The notes: generated by a model not told the origin, from the sequence alone. DNA of 64,000 nucleotides from Oegoconia quadripuncta (GCA_949316235.1 OX438750.1:22198865-22262864), one strand, 5' to 3'. Positions 22,682 to 33,179 are shown, numbered from the stretch's first letter. Numbers and translations: made by a program.

Positions 22682-22954
22682 AATTACATATTGCACATAA
22701 ACGTAAACTGCATAGTAGCATCGACCCAGTTACAACGCACCCGGCACGAGGCGCTGCGCCAGCACAACGTGACCAGCGGACACCACGCGGTTCCAGCGAG
22801 GCACCGCCGCATCGTACGACGCGCACTCTTGTTCCAACCTCGAACGGCGTCATAGCATAATTTAATTAGTATTAATTTTGTACTTGATTTTTTATTAAAT
22901 TTATACTTAAATTTTTGGTTTTTTTTGAATCCTACGGCCGCAGCCTTCGTAATT
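22682..22954 (+). repeat. Errantivirus 5' LTR
   Basis: It begins AATTACATATTGCACATA and ends CAGCCTTCGTAATT; AATTAC/GTAATT are perfect 6-bp terminal inverted repeats. A GC-rich middle (about 22735-22850) contrasts with an AT-rich 3' third. The LTR should hold the promoter and polyadenylation signal, but I could not pin a TATA box or AATAAA. The short frames inside it are not genes. Confidence 0.96.
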
Positions 22955-22972
22955 GGCGCAGTCGGTAGGATA
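22954..22972 (+). promoter_or_regulatory. Primer binding site, tRNA-Ser type
   Basis: TGGCGCAGTCGGTAGGAT follows the LTR (its T is shared with the LTR end). It is the primer site known from 17.6, 297 and TED, complementary to the 3' end of tRNA-Ser, where minus-strand DNA synthesis starts. Confidence 0.88.
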
Positions 22973-23324
22973 CTCGCAGGCCGTGTTGCGAGTCGTGTCA
23001 AGATTTCCGGAAAATCCCGCGTTCACGCCTCACCGCCCGTGGAGCTTCCAAGCTCCAGTTCCGAGTATCCAGAATCTACGTAGAGCTGCCGCCAACAGGA
23101 CGAGTATCCAGACATCGATACGCAGGAAATCCAGAAATGAAATTGTGAGTACACTGAATCTTTCCTGTGTCGCTTGCTATTAGTTCCTAATCCTTTCCAA
23201 AATTTTTCATCCCCGTAATAAGGGTACCCGCGAGCCTGCATCGAGGCAGTCTCGCCGGCAATTGCAAGTAGATTATAGTAGAGAAATAGATATTAATTTA
23301 AATTCGTTATTTCACAACGCTGAA

Positions 23325-24614
23325 ATGCCGTTCGATCCGGATACTATCTTCAAGGCGCTACGCCCTGTCCCTGAATTTGATGGTAACCCGAATGTGCTTA
23401 CGCGGTTTATTAAAATTTGTGACCAAATAGTATTATGTTATCTCAGCGTCGAACCAGGTAGTGAATTACCGAATCAATGCCTGTTAAACGGGATCTTAAA
23501 TAAAATCACTGGTCCCGCCGCCAGCATTATAAACTCAAACGGTATTCCAGATAATTGGCTAGGAATTCGAGATGCCCTTGTAAATAATTTCGCTGACCAG
23601 AGGGACGAAACAGCCCTCTATAATGACCTCTCTTTGGCCACACAAGGGCAACGAACCCCGCAGGAATTTTATGACCACTGCCAGACACTATTTAGTACTA
23701 TTATGACTTACATCAGTTTACATGAGAATATAGCTACGACTATTGAATCTAAACGTGACTTATATAAAAAATTGACCAAACAAGCTTTCGTTAGAGGCCT
23801 CCAGGAGCCCCTCGGTTCCCGAATAAGATGCATGAGACCTAGTAGTATAGAGGAGGCATTAAAATATGTTCAGGAGGAACTGAATATTATGTACCTTCAG
23901 CAACGTAATGATTCAGTGCCTAAAACACAATCGATCCCTAAGATCCCAACTGCAACTCCTATGCTACCACCGAAACCCTTGCATTTCCAAACACCTTTGC
24001 CGCATTGGCCAGCTCCAGCTATGCAGCGACCAGCACCACCGATACAACCGCTTAGGTTCATGCCACAACCACAGCAGAATTTCAGATTTAATCCGATACA
24101 GAATCAACCCCCGTTGCGCATGCCTACTCGCACTCAGCAAATGTTTGGTGCTAAACCACCAAACTATAACCCGCAGAGTAACGTCTTCAGACTTCAACCC
24201 AGGAGTCAGCCTCCGAGCTTTGCTCCCAAGCCTATGAGTGGAGTACAACATTATACCCCTAGACAGTTGCCGCCTACAGGTTATGGTGGTCATGATTGGC
24301 GTAGGCAAGGGAATCCACCCCCCTCAAATTACTTTAAGACACGTGAAATGAATTTAAATGAATGTTCCCCATACGACGACCCCTATACTGACTATTATTA
24401 CGAGACCGAATACAGTTACTATCCCGAGGGATATGAGACATACGATTATACTGACTTTCATGGGCATGACGAAAATATCCTGACTGACCCTCGCGAGGAA
24501 CAGCAGCAAATATCATATGCTGGATACACCAGTGAAATTGAGGAACAACCTCAACCCTCGGCCAGTAACAATCAAAATTTTCAGAAGCTTGCCAACTCAA
24601 GAAAGCCAAAATAG
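23325..24614 (+). CDS. gag: Errantivirus Gag
   Basis: Structural capsid polyprotein. The frame is open from before 23262 (a TTG there); the first ATG is at 23325, giving 429 residues, and I take it as the start. The N-terminal half (from FKALRPVPEFDG) resembles the retrotransposon Gag domain of errantiviruses. There is no CCHC zinc knuckle, as is usual in this group. The C-terminal half is low complexity: a Pro/Gln-rich stretch (about residues 200-330 from the ATG), then a Tyr/Asp/Glu-rich stretch (about 350-400). It ends at TAG 24612-24614, overlapping the pol frame by about 45 nt in the -1 frame, so Pol is expected as a Gag-Pol frameshift product. Confidence 0.92.
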   Translation: MPFDPDTIFKALRPVPEFDGNPNVLTRFIKICDQIVLCYLSVEPGSELPNQCLLNGILNKITGPAASIINSNGIPDNWLGIRDALVNNFADQRDETALYNDLSLATQGQRTPQEFYDHCQTLFSTIMTYISLHENIATTIESKRDLYKKLTKQAFVRGLQEPLGSRIRCMRPSSIEEALKYVQEELNIMYLQQRNDSVPKTQSIPKIPTATPMLPPKPLHFQTPLPHWPAPAMQRPAPPIQPLRFMPQPQQNFRFNPIQNQPPLRMPTRTQQMFGAKPPNYNPQSNVFRLQPRSQPPSFAPKPMSGVQHYTPRQLPPTGYGGHDWRRQGNPPPSNYFKTREMNLNECSPYDDPYTDYYYETEYSYYPEGYETYDYTDFHGHDENILTDPREEQQQISYAGYTSEIEEQPQPSASNNQNFQKLANSRKPK

Positions 24615-27600
24615 AACTTAACTTGCAGACCCAACGCCAGCTACCCTTTATTCAGATTACTAACCCTCCATTAAAGCTATTAATCGATACCGGAGCTAAT
24701 CAATCTTTCATAAGCCCGGAAGCTGTGAGAAAATATTTTGGCAATTTTAAATTGACTTACGATCCATTCGAGGTAACAAATGTACATGCAACAAGTAGAG
24801 AAGACTACTCGATAACGCTGCCCTGTTTTTCCGAGTTCAATGACACTGAGGAAATTAAACTTTTTATCTATAAATTTCATAACTACTTTGATGGACTTAT
24901 TGGACTTGACTTACTAACTAAATGGGAGGCAAAAATTGACCTCAAGGAGCAGAGTTTGATTACGCAATCAGCCGTGAACCCTATCCAAATGTTCAATTCT
25001 AGGAACGTAAATCTATACGAAGATATAATTCCAGCTCAGAGTTCGAAATTCGTAAAAATTCCAATTAATACCTCCGATGGTGAAGTATATATTCCGGAGC
25101 AAGTCATTTGCAACTGCGTGATTCACGAGTGCCTCACGACAGTCGATAACAATCGCGGTTTTTTGGAGGTTCAGAATCCAAGTCAAAATGACATTATATT
25201 CTCCTTAGATCATCCAGCGCACGCGGAGCTATTTAACATTGAGAGCACATGCACTCAACAACCGCCGTCGCGCATACAAGATGTAATATCACGCCTACGT
25301 ACAGATCATTTAAACGCAGAAGAAAAAGCTAATCTGATAGCTTTATGTTCATCTTACTCTGACGTATTTTATATTGAGAATGAACCCCTGACATTCACTA
25401 ACAAAATTAAACATCACATTAGAACAACCGATGAGATCCCTGTCTATACTAAAAGCTACCGATACCCATTTGTACATCGTCAAGAGGTCAGAGATCAGAT
25501 AGGGAAAATGTTACAGCAGGGAATCATAAGACCTTCCGAATCTGCATGGAGCTCGCCTATTTGGGTAGTCCCAAAAAAGGTGGATGCTTCAGGTAAGCAA
25601 AAATGGCGGCTTGTCGTTGACTTTCGAAAAGTGAACGAAAAAACAATAGACGATAAGTACCCCATACCCAACATCAATGACGTCTTAGATAAGTTAGGCA
25701 AATGCCAATATTTCACAACCCTGGACCTGGCAAGTGGATTTTATCAGGTAGAAATGGACCCTCAAGACATACCTAAAACAGCCTTCAACGTAGAACATGG
25801 CCATTTCGAATTTTTGAGAATGCCAATGGGCCTCAAAAATTCACCGTCTACTTTCCAAAGGGTAATGGATAATGTATTGCGAGGGTTGCAAAACGAAATC
25901 TGCTTAGTATATCTCGATGACATAATAATTTTCAGTACATCCCTTCAGGAACACATAATTAATCTGGAGAAGGTTCTGCAAAGACTCAGGGAGTCCAATT
26001 TTAAGATACAAATGGACAAATCTGAATTTTTGAAACTAGAGACCGCCTACCTAGGTCATGTTATCAGTAGAGAAGGTGTCCGACCAAACCCTGACAAGAT
26101 TTCAGCTATTGAAAAATATCCCATTCCAAAAACTCCAAAGGAAATAAAACAATTTTTAGGACTTCTCGGTTATTACCGAAAATTCATTCCCGATTTTGCC
26201 CGTATAACTAAGCCCCTTACACACTGCCTGAAAAAAGGTAAGAAAATTACAATGGACTCCGAATACGTAAATAGTTTCGAGAAATGTAAAACCCTCCTAA
26301 CTAATGATCCGATTTTACAATACCCGGACTTTGACAAGGAATTCGTGTTGACCACAGACGCCTCTAACTATGCCATCGGAGCCATATTATCTCAGGGCCC
26401 AATAGGATCGGACAGGCCAGTCTCCTACGCGTCTCGTACCTTGAACGAGAGCGAGGTAAACTATAGTACTATAGAAAAAGAATTACTTGCCATAGTATGG
26501 GCCACCAAATATTTCCGACCGTATCTGTTTGGTCGAAAATTTAAGATATTTACAGACCACAAACCTTTACAGTGGGTTATGAGTCTTAAAGAGCCAAATT
26601 CCCGATTAACCCGGTGGAAATTGAAATTAAGCGAGTATGATTTTACAGTGGTGTATAAAAAGGGCAAAAATAACACGAACGCTGACGCCTTGTCCAGAGT
26701 AGAAATTCATAACGAGGAGATTAGCTCATTAGCCGCCAACCCCTCTGAAGGAGCACCCTCTATAGATAATTCAGGCACTGAAACAGCGCACACTAGTAAC
26801 GAAAACCCTATACTGGAAATCCCTATTACTGACGAACCGCTGAACAAGTTCCACAGACAGCTGTGTTTGACCATAGTAAGTGATATCAAAAAACGACCTG
26901 TAGTATCGAAACCCTTTGATGCGCACACTCGTATATCCATTCAAATATCAGAGTGCAACCTACAGGAAGACATTACACAGGCCATTAAGGAGTACGTAAA
27001 TCCTAAAGTTAAAACCGCAATGCTGATAGATCCCCCATTGGCTATATATAGCATTATCCCCATTATCCAAGATAAATTCAGAAGTTCTTCTATGAATCTA
27101 GTCATAGCCAAATCTGAATTAGAAAATGTTAAACAATACCTTAGGCAACAGGATATTATCAGACACTACCACGATGGTAAGACAAACCATCGAGGCATAA
27201 ATGAATGCTATCTATCCCTCTCTCGAAAATATTTCTGGCCAAAAATGAAAGAGCAGATAACAAAATTCATTAACGAATGTACTATTTGTGGCCAAGCCAA
27301 ATATGACCGCAACCCAATCAGACAAGCATTTAGCATTGTACCCCCAGCAACTAAACCCTTAGAAATTATCCATATGGACCTATTCACGGTCCAGAACGAG
27401 AAATATGTAACCTTTGTAGATGTTTTCACTAAATACGGGCAGGCCTACCACTTGCAGGATGGTACAGCAGTTAGCATACTGCAAGCTCTTTTAAAGTTCT
27501 GTTCACACCATGGGCTACCATTGACTATAGTCACAGACAATGGTACAGAATTTACCAACCAACTATTTGCTGAATTTATACGTCTTCACAAGATCACCCA

Positions 27601-28213
27601 TCATAAAATCTTAGCTCATGCCCCCAACGGCAACGGTAATATAGAGCGCTTTCATTCGACTTTACTCGAACATATCAGAATTTTAAAACTTAAACATAAA
27701 GATGAACCCATTGTAAATCTAATACCATATGCTATTATTGCCTATAATAGCTCCATCCATAGCTTCACGAGATGTAGACCTTTTGACTTACTGACAGGAC
27801 ATTTTGACCCTAGGGACCCCATAGAAATTGACAGTAACGAGTTAATATTACAACAGTACGTACAATCTCATCGAGAACAAATGACAGCTGTATACGACAT
27901 AATTAACGAGACATCACTAAGCAATAGAAGAGCCCTCATAGGAAATCGGAATAAAGACCGTGAACCCGAAATTGAATACCAACCTCAACAGCAGGTATTT
28001 ATTAAGAACCCCGTCGCCAGTAGACAAAAGGTAGCTCCCCGCTACACTCAGGATAAGGTGTTAGCCGATTTACCGATTCACATATACACATCTAAGAAAC
28101 GGGGCCCGGTTGCCAAATCACGACTAAAGCGACCCGCTAAGACCTCTAAATTGTTACAGAATACTACTGACGCTGACCGCCTACCTGATACGAGCTCAGG
28201 AGATCAGACTTGA
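24569..28213 (+). CDS. pol: Errantivirus Pol polyprotein
   Basis: Residues are counted from the TTG at 24623 (1,196 residues); the frame itself is open from 24569 and has no ATG of its own, as expected for a frameshift product. The aspartic protease has LLIDTGANQSF with DTGA at 22-25. The reverse transcriptase has WRLVVDFRKVN, LDLASGFYQVEM and the catalytic YLDD at 430-433. RNase H has TTDAS at 577, IEKELLAI, FTDHKPL with Asp645, and NADALSR with Asp688. The integrase has a zinc finger with histidines at 848-856 and CTIC at 886-889, and a catalytic D,D35E triad at Asp919, Asp972 and Glu1008. The tail is basic. All catalytic residues are present with no stop or frameshift. The length is usual for the group. 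Confidence 0.97.
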   Translation, partial: QSKFSEACQLKKAKIELNLQTQRQLPFIQITNPPLKLLIDTGANQSFISPEAVRKYFGNFKLTYDPFEVTNVHATSREDYSITLPCFSEFNDTEEIKLFIYKFHNYFDGLIGLDLLTKWEAKIDLKEQSLITQSAVNPIQMFNSRNVNLYEDIIPAQSSKFVKIPINTSDGEVYIPEQVICNCVIHECLTTVDNNRGFLEVQNPSQNDIIFSLDHPAHAELFNIESTCTQQPPSRIQDVISRLRTDHLNAEEKANLIALCSSYSDVFYIENEPLTFTNKIKHHIRTTDEIPVYTKSYRYPFVHRQEVRDQIGKMLQQGIIRPSESAWSSPIWVVPKKVDASGKQKWRLVVDFRKVNEKTIDDKYPIPNINDVLDKLGKCQYFTTLDLASGFYQVEMDPQDIPKTAFNVEHGHFEFLRMPMGLKNSPSTFQRVMDNVLRGLQNEICLVYLDDIIIFSTSLQEHIINLEKVLQRLRESNFKIQMDKSEFLKLETAYLGHVISREGVRPNPDKISAIEKYPIPKTPKEIKQFLGLLGYYRKFIPDFARITKPLTHCLKKGKKITMDSEYVNSFEKCKTLLTNDPILQYPDFDKEFVLTTDASNYAIGAILSQGPIGSDRPVSYASRTLNESEVNYSTIEKELLAIVWATKYFRPYLFGRKFKIFTDHKPLQWVMSLKEPNSRLTRWKLKLSEYDFTVVYKKGKNNTNADALSRVEIHNEEISSLAANPSEGAPSIDNSGTETAHTSNENPILEIPITDEPLNKFHRQLCLTIVSDIKKRPVVSKPFDAHTRISIQISECNLQEDITQAIKEYVNPKVKTAMLIDPPLAIYSIIPIIQDKFRSSSMNLVIAKSELENVKQYLRQQDIIRHYHDGKTNHRGINECYLSLSRKYFWPKMKEQITKFINECTICGQAKYDRNPIRQAFSIVPPATKPLEIIHMDLFTVQNEKYVTFVDVFTKYGQAYHLQDGTAVSILQALLKFCSHHGLPLTIVTDNGTEFTNQLFAEFIRLHKITHHKILAHAPNGNGNIERFHSTLLEHIRILKLKHKDEPIVNLIPYAIIAYNSSIHSFTRCRPFDLLTGHFDPRDPIEIDSNELILQQYVQSHREQMTAVYDIINETSLSNRRALIGNRNKDREPEIEYQPQQQVFIKNPVASRQKVAPRYTQDKVLADLPIHIYTSKKRGPVAKSRLKRPAKTSKLLQNTTDADRLPDTSSGDQT
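24575..24581 (+). promoter_or_regulatory. Candidate -1 ribosomal frameshift heptamer A AAT TTT
   Basis: The Pol frame is open from 24569 and the Gag stop is at 24612, so a shift must occur between them. A AAT TTT in the Gag reading phase fits the X XXY YYZ rule and is the only such heptamer I see in the overlap. No downstream stem or pseudoknot was confirmed. Confidence 0.5.
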
Positions 28214-28313
28214 GAGTCTGGAAGACGGACCCGGAGTACTGCCATTTAAACTAGGACCGACTAGACTCATCACGCATTATCATAGTTTTATACAGTATGT
28301 TCAGTTAGACGTT

Positions 28314-29852
28314 ATGGAGGACAGGATCAATGATATAAAAGCACAGTTACTCGACTTCGAGACCAGACTAGAAAACAACACTTTTGCCCTATACGAAATA
28401 CAAATTAATTATCTTTCCACCAAATTAGAAAAGGTTATCAGCCAACTAAAGAGTTTAGAACCCAGCCGGGTGAAAAGAGGCTTAGTAGATGGCTTAGGAT
28501 CTATTATCAAAAGTATCTCAGGAAATCTTGATTATCTGGATGCTGTAAAGTACAATAATGCAATTAAGATCTTAGAAAATAACCAGAATAAAGTCATATC
28601 CGAATTAAATAATCATGTTAGCCTCAGCAAAGAATGGATGACTGAACACAACAACATATTATCTCAAATAGCCCAAAATCAGAGAAAGATTAATATTACC
28701 CTAGAATTATTATTAGATAAAAGTTACCTCGCAAGTCACAGTTTAATAAAATATGCGCAGTTTGCACAGATGCTAACTATTATAACGGAAAATACAGAGG
28801 ATTTATTGGGAGAGATAAGTAGAATAGAAAATAGTTTAGCGTTTGTACGTGCATCAAGCACACATCATTCGATGATAGATATTAAGATATTAGGTAAAAT
28901 GATAGAAAAGCTAAGGTCGATTTATGGTAATGAGCAGGTGTTAGACTTAGAATTAAGGGATTATTACGATGTTATAAAGCCAGGTTCGTTCTTTTCAGGG
29001 AAACACATAGTAATTATTTTCAAGGTACCCATAGTCTCAGTAAAAAGTTACACCCTATATAAGCTAGCCTTAGCCCCCAATAGACACCACCAAGTCCTCA
29101 TTCCTCCATATCCTCTAATAGCAATAACTAGGAAAGCATTCGTGTATATAGAAGCAGAATGCCCGAAGTTTGGAGCACAATTTCTCTGCGTGCAAAGCAC
29201 CGAGCAACAAATCCGCACCCAGGCAGACTGTATTCAAGAATTAATATCAAACCAATCCTTGGGAAAATCATGCAACCTAACCAAAGTACACCTATCAAAA
29301 GAAGCGATGGAACAACTAGATGACCGAAGTTACGTCGTAAGCTTCCCTAATCCCACGAAGATTCAATTAAGCTGTGGAAGAGATGACTACAACCAACTAC
29401 AAGGAAGCTACCTAGCTACGATACCTATAAATTGTTTTCTCCGTAGCCCAGAATTCACAATAACTAATGATAACGACGAGATAGCAGGTCAACCACTTAA
29501 GATTACGGCTCTACCAGAGTACGTTGAGAAGAAAGTCGACGCTTCACCGCATCTTACACTGAACTCAATAGATCTGAAAAGACTTCATAATAGCCAAGAT
29601 AAGATCATACTTCAATCTCATATGCATCCGGAACCTATAAGAGATGAGTCTCTGTACCATACTACAATACCATTTTACGTAGTATTATTAGGTGCACTAG
29701 CACTAATACTTATTATTTTCGCTCAACGCTACAAAATCTGGAACTGTAGGAACACAAAAAACCCTACAGACCCCGAAGAGAAACACGAATACGAAGATTT
29801 GGAAAAACCTAAAACAAGAAAGCTCCCAGCAACTTTTTCTCACAAGATCTAG
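28314..29852 (+). CDS. env: Errantivirus Env (membrane fusion glycoprotein)
   Basis: The envelope protein is related to baculovirus F-type fusion proteins and gives errantiviruses infectious potential. From the ATG at 28314 it has 512 residues. A furin-type site (R-V-K-R, residues 52-55) is followed by the Gly-rich, hydrophobic fusion segment. Coiled-coil-like stretches follow, then a Cys-bearing ectodomain, one transmembrane helix (about 454-471) and a cytoplasmic tail of about 40 residues. The frame stays open upstream of the ATG to before 28212, overlapping the pol end. In known errantiviruses env comes from a spliced mRNA, so the true N-terminus probably includes a leader joined by splicing; no signal peptide is visible after 28314. 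The frame is intact, with no break seen. Confidence 0.93.
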   Translation: MEDRINDIKAQLLDFETRLENNTFALYEIQINYLSTKLEKVISQLKSLEPSRVKRGLVDGLGSIIKSISGNLDYLDAVKYNNAIKILENNQNKVISELNNHVSLSKEWMTEHNNILSQIAQNQRKINITLELLLDKSYLASHSLIKYAQFAQMLTIITENTEDLLGEISRIENSLAFVRASSTHHSMIDIKILGKMIEKLRSIYGNEQVLDLELRDYYDVIKPGSFFSGKHIVIIFKVPIVSVKSYTLYKLALAPNRHHQVLIPPYPLIAITRKAFVYIEAECPKFGAQFLCVQSTEQQIRTQADCIQELISNQSLGKSCNLTKVHLSKEAMEQLDDRSYVVSFPNPTKIQLSCGRDDYNQLQGSYLATIPINCFLRSPEFTITNDNDEIAGQPLKITALPEYVEKKVDASPHLTLNSIDLKRLHNSQDKIILQSHMHPEPIRDESLYHTTIPFYVVLLGALALILIIFAQRYKIWNCRNTKNPTDPEEKHEYEDLEKPKTRKLPATFSHKI

Positions 29853-29867
29853 AAAATAGTTGCTGAT

Positions 29868-29880
29868 CTGCGGATGGAGG
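29868..29880 (+). promoter_or_regulatory. Polypurine tract region before the 3' LTR
   Basis: GCGGATGGAGG lies directly before AATTACAT of the 3' LTR, where plus-strand priming is expected. It is short and interrupted, so the exact priming tract is uncertain. Confidence 0.5.
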
Positions 29881-30153
29881 AATTACATATTGCACATAAA
29901 CGTAAACTGCATAGTAGCATCGACCCAGTTACAACGCACCCGGCACGAGGCGCTGCGCCAGCACAACGTGACCAGCGGACACCACGCGGTTCCAGCGAGG
30001 CACCGCCGCATCGTACGACGCGCACTCTTGTTCCAACCTCGAACGGCGTCATAGCATAATTTAATTAGTATTAATTTTGTACTTGATTTTTTATTAAATT
30101 TATACTTAAATTTTTGGTTTTTTTTGAATCCTACGGCCGCAGCCTTCGTAATT
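29881..30153 (+). repeat. Errantivirus 3' LTR
   Basis: 273 bp, read by eye as identical to the 5' LTR at every position. It is followed by the target duplicate AACG (30154-30157). Confidence 0.96.
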
Positions 30154-30157
30154 AACG

Positions 30158-31219
30158 CTTATAGTTTCGTCTGTCTGTCGGTCCGCCGTTTTACTCGCAG
30201 ACTATTAGTATTACATATAAAGCTGAAACATATAGTTATACATATTAATAACGCCTACCTACTAAATAATTAAATAAAATATTTAAAAAATATATACAAA
30301 CGACCGAATTAAGAACCTCATCCTTTTTGAAGTCGTTAAAATAATTAAGGTCCGGGAGGATCTTAAAATCACCCCTACTCTTCATGTAAGGGATTACATG
30401 AAGCGTAGGGGTGATTTTGGAGGGTATCATTGAATAGAAAATTTTGACGTTTTCTTAAATACATATTCGATACAGGGATTCGTTTATGAAATTGGTAATT
30501 TTTGGTAGTTAAGTACTGTCAGCTATTTTCCTATATTTTCACTAAGTAATCATAATACAACTTGTAAGTTGAGATTGTGGTCAAACCCGTGTACAATCTC
30601 ATAAAAGAAATAGTAATTTATATAACTAAATTAAAAGTTATAGTAGGCTCTAATTGTTTACGAGTGATGGTCGACCAATTTATAATATGTAATTGGGGAT
30701 GTAAAATTTTACCGGAACTCCATACAAAATGAAATAAAACAACCGCAAAAATAGATTTGTATTTAATACCACCAAGCATGACCACAGAACTCTGCTACAC
30801 GTAATGCGACAGGCATTTGGCATGTTGTTAATTTTAAATTAAAAATTATGTTTCTTATTGCTCTCAAGCTATACCTAAGTGGCCAGTTCTAGATAATCAA
30901 TACTAATATAGTTAAAAAGTTTCAAAAGTCTAATTACGTATTCGAATCAAAAAATCAGCATCCAGTACCATTAAGTGTAACTCAAAAGAAGAGTCGCAAA
31001 GTTCAACTTGATTAGAATAAATTAATGTTGATATAAAATGTTAATAACACTCTGTCGGTGTCGGAAACATTAACTAATTAGTGCTAAATAACTTTCATTT
31101 TATTTCATTCCATTTATTTATTGCATATGATATATTTACATAATGTTATGATAAACAGTTATACGTTAGTACATATGACCTACCATACTCGTCAATTTAA
31201 GGTGATCCGACATATTAAA
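30158..31219. other. Non-coding flank of the errantivirus
   Basis: AT-rich. It contains a TTTCGTCTGTCTGTCGG motif at 30165, a short TTTTTGAAGTCG scrap at 30325, and the hairpin at 30365-30418. No gene was recognised. Confidence 0.5.
30365..30418. repeat. 24-bp hairpin, one mismatch, 6-bp loop
   Basis: AAAATCACCCCTACTCTTCA... (30365-30388) pairs with 30395-30418 with a single mismatch. As RNA it would make a compact stem of pre-miRNA-like size, though somewhat short. Confidence 0.85.
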
Positions 31220-31470
31220 TAAAAAAATATCCAAAGAATACACCCAGCGCCATCTAGCTCCACACTAAGCAACTACATTTATATTATGGATACCAGATCG
31301 TTGATATACAAGGAAACACGAGTACACTTTTTTTGTAAAAAGGTATATACATATTGTAACATTTGTAACTCGGGTACACAAGTAACTATTCATCATAGTT
31401 TATGCCCCTAGCGGGATTCGAAGCAGCAACCGTTGGTTTCAAGGGCAGGGCCACTATACACTAGATCAAT
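31220..31470 (-). repeat. SINE-B copy
   Basis: It carries the body CACCCAGCGCCATCTAGCTC and GGATACCAGATCGTTGATAT, with a B-box-like GCTTCGAATCCCGCT on the minus strand. Confidence 0.78.
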
Positions 31471-33179
31471 CGTTAATCAAATTAGTGCCAAAGACGGGTT
31501 ATCTTGCATTTTTGACCAAAATATTCTACGTTACATGTAACCATTACATAAAATATTTTGAATTAGGAAACCGTAAAAAGATTTGAACCAACCCATTCTT
31601 CCCGTAGTTATCATAAAAGGCGATTAAGGGACTTTACACTAAAAATATCTATAGACTTGAACGTTTTAATAGGGCGATATGGGCTCACCCCCGGTCACAT
31701 ATGCTTTTCAAAAGGAGAACCATGGGCTGTTTCAAAAATGACATTTTAATGTTGATTTAATTTAATAAATTTAATTTCGTTAATCTTTTAAGACTTTGAT
31801 TTTATTTTGAACGTGCCCAGAAGGAAGTCGAGAGATTTAGAAGAAACAAAGAAAGACAACGAATTTGAATTCACAAGATGTTAGACGACCGAAGATTTTC
31901 TTCAATGACTTAGAAAAGTCGATGACTTCCTTCAGTGGGGACGATACCTACCCGATTACTGAGTTTGAATCACTGAGTTCGAAGAAACGTCGATTTTGGT
32001 GAATTGGACTGAAGTCGAACAACTGATTTATGGGAAGAGACTTTTGGCTGGTATAGCAAAGTTGTTGCTTCTCTGATCAACTTTTTGGGACAAAGGTCGT
32101 GACAACGTTTGTATGTATAACATTTGAGAAACAATCTCTCAAACATCTTTTTTATATATATAATTTTTAATATACATAACGATTTAGAAAAAAATGTAAA
32201 GTGTAAATCAAAATATTGAATGTACCTAAGGACTATAAAGTGTCACCCTTGCGAAATGGATTTAGTTACATTGAATAAACTGGTCTCATCGTAAAAATTT
32301 GTTATTCAAGTAATTTAAAACAGCACCATCTAACGACGTTAATTTGAATTACACTTGCGTTTCTTAACTTTAACACCTCCTAGTATTACCACTATAACTT
32401 TAGTCTAATAAGACTTACCTGTAGTATATTTACTAGCATGCACACTAATTCGAAACGGATTAAGAACACAATTTATAAAACTTATTTCAATTGTCGTAAA
32501 TTCCTTAATTCAATTTGTTGTAGATCTTAGTAAGCTTTAACCAGTCGTATGTTTTCAATAAAGTACAAATGTTCAAACGAACTGACGCCCAGAATGGTTT
32601 GTCTTTTCTACCTTTTTCACTTGTACTTTTGGTTTGCTCGCGTGATGGAATTCTTTTTTCTTTCTTGCACAAGTTCCTATTTTACTTGATGTTGTATTAC
32701 CAGTGGTAACATAACTTCTTTGGTTATTTAAATATTTATTACATTGGATTGACGACTTATTAATTTTTGATTGATTAATTTTGTTATTATTTTTATTGAT
32801 AATGAAACTTTCGCGTAAAACAAATATATAAAAAATATTCTTAAAATATGTGCATTTCACATAAACTTAAATAAACAGAGAAGTTATTAGTTTACCGCAC
32901 ACGCTACCTACAATCATATGCGTAATGCTTTCTAACCCAAAGGTTGCCTGGAACCTCTACCCTTTATCAGGTCATTCATACACCTTATGAGTGGACATCC
33001 TACGATGCTCTAGCCGGTGCGTGGTTTTAATTCGACAACTTTAATACCCTACCGGCCATCAGTTCTTAAAACTTACTAATCCGCTGGGCTATGTCAAATC
33101 TTTCTTAATCTCAGATTTTATAGTAGTTTATACAATCATACAATATAAGTAATGTTGATAACGATATGAAATAACTAGT
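31471..33179. other. Non-coding interval
   Basis: 31565-31735 is a copy of repeat E (AGGCGATTAAGGGACTTTAC, GGGCTCACCCCCGGTCAC). 32935-33115 holds LINE-tail-like scraps (AGGTTGCCTGGAACCTC; CCGGCCATCAGTTCTTAA). The minus-strand frame at 32573-32860 is Lys/Asn-rich and unassigned. Confidence 0.5.

Larger units (their letters stand above)
22682..30153 (+). mobile_element. Complete errantivirus (insect endogenous retrovirus, Ty3/gypsy group)
   Basis: Length 7,472 bp, flanked by the 4-bp target duplication AACG (22678-22681 and 30154-30157). The order is LTR, tRNA-Ser primer site, gag, pol (protease, reverse transcriptase, RNase H, integrase), env, LTR. This is the gene order of errantiviruses such as 17.6, 297 and TED. 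All three frames are open and the two 273-bp LTRs read identical, so the insertion is very recent and may be able to move. Pre-insertion sequence can be read across the AACG: ...GGTACCAG AACG CTTATAGTT... Confidence 0.96.

Noticed and set aside
22665..22853. Arg/Cys-rich open frames in both LTRs (also at 29849-30052)
   Set aside because: They lie wholly in the LTR sequence, are the same in both copies, and reflect its GC-rich middle.
23262..23324. Gag start at the TTG 23262
   Set aside because: An ATG at 23325 is in the same frame; non-ATG start is not needed.
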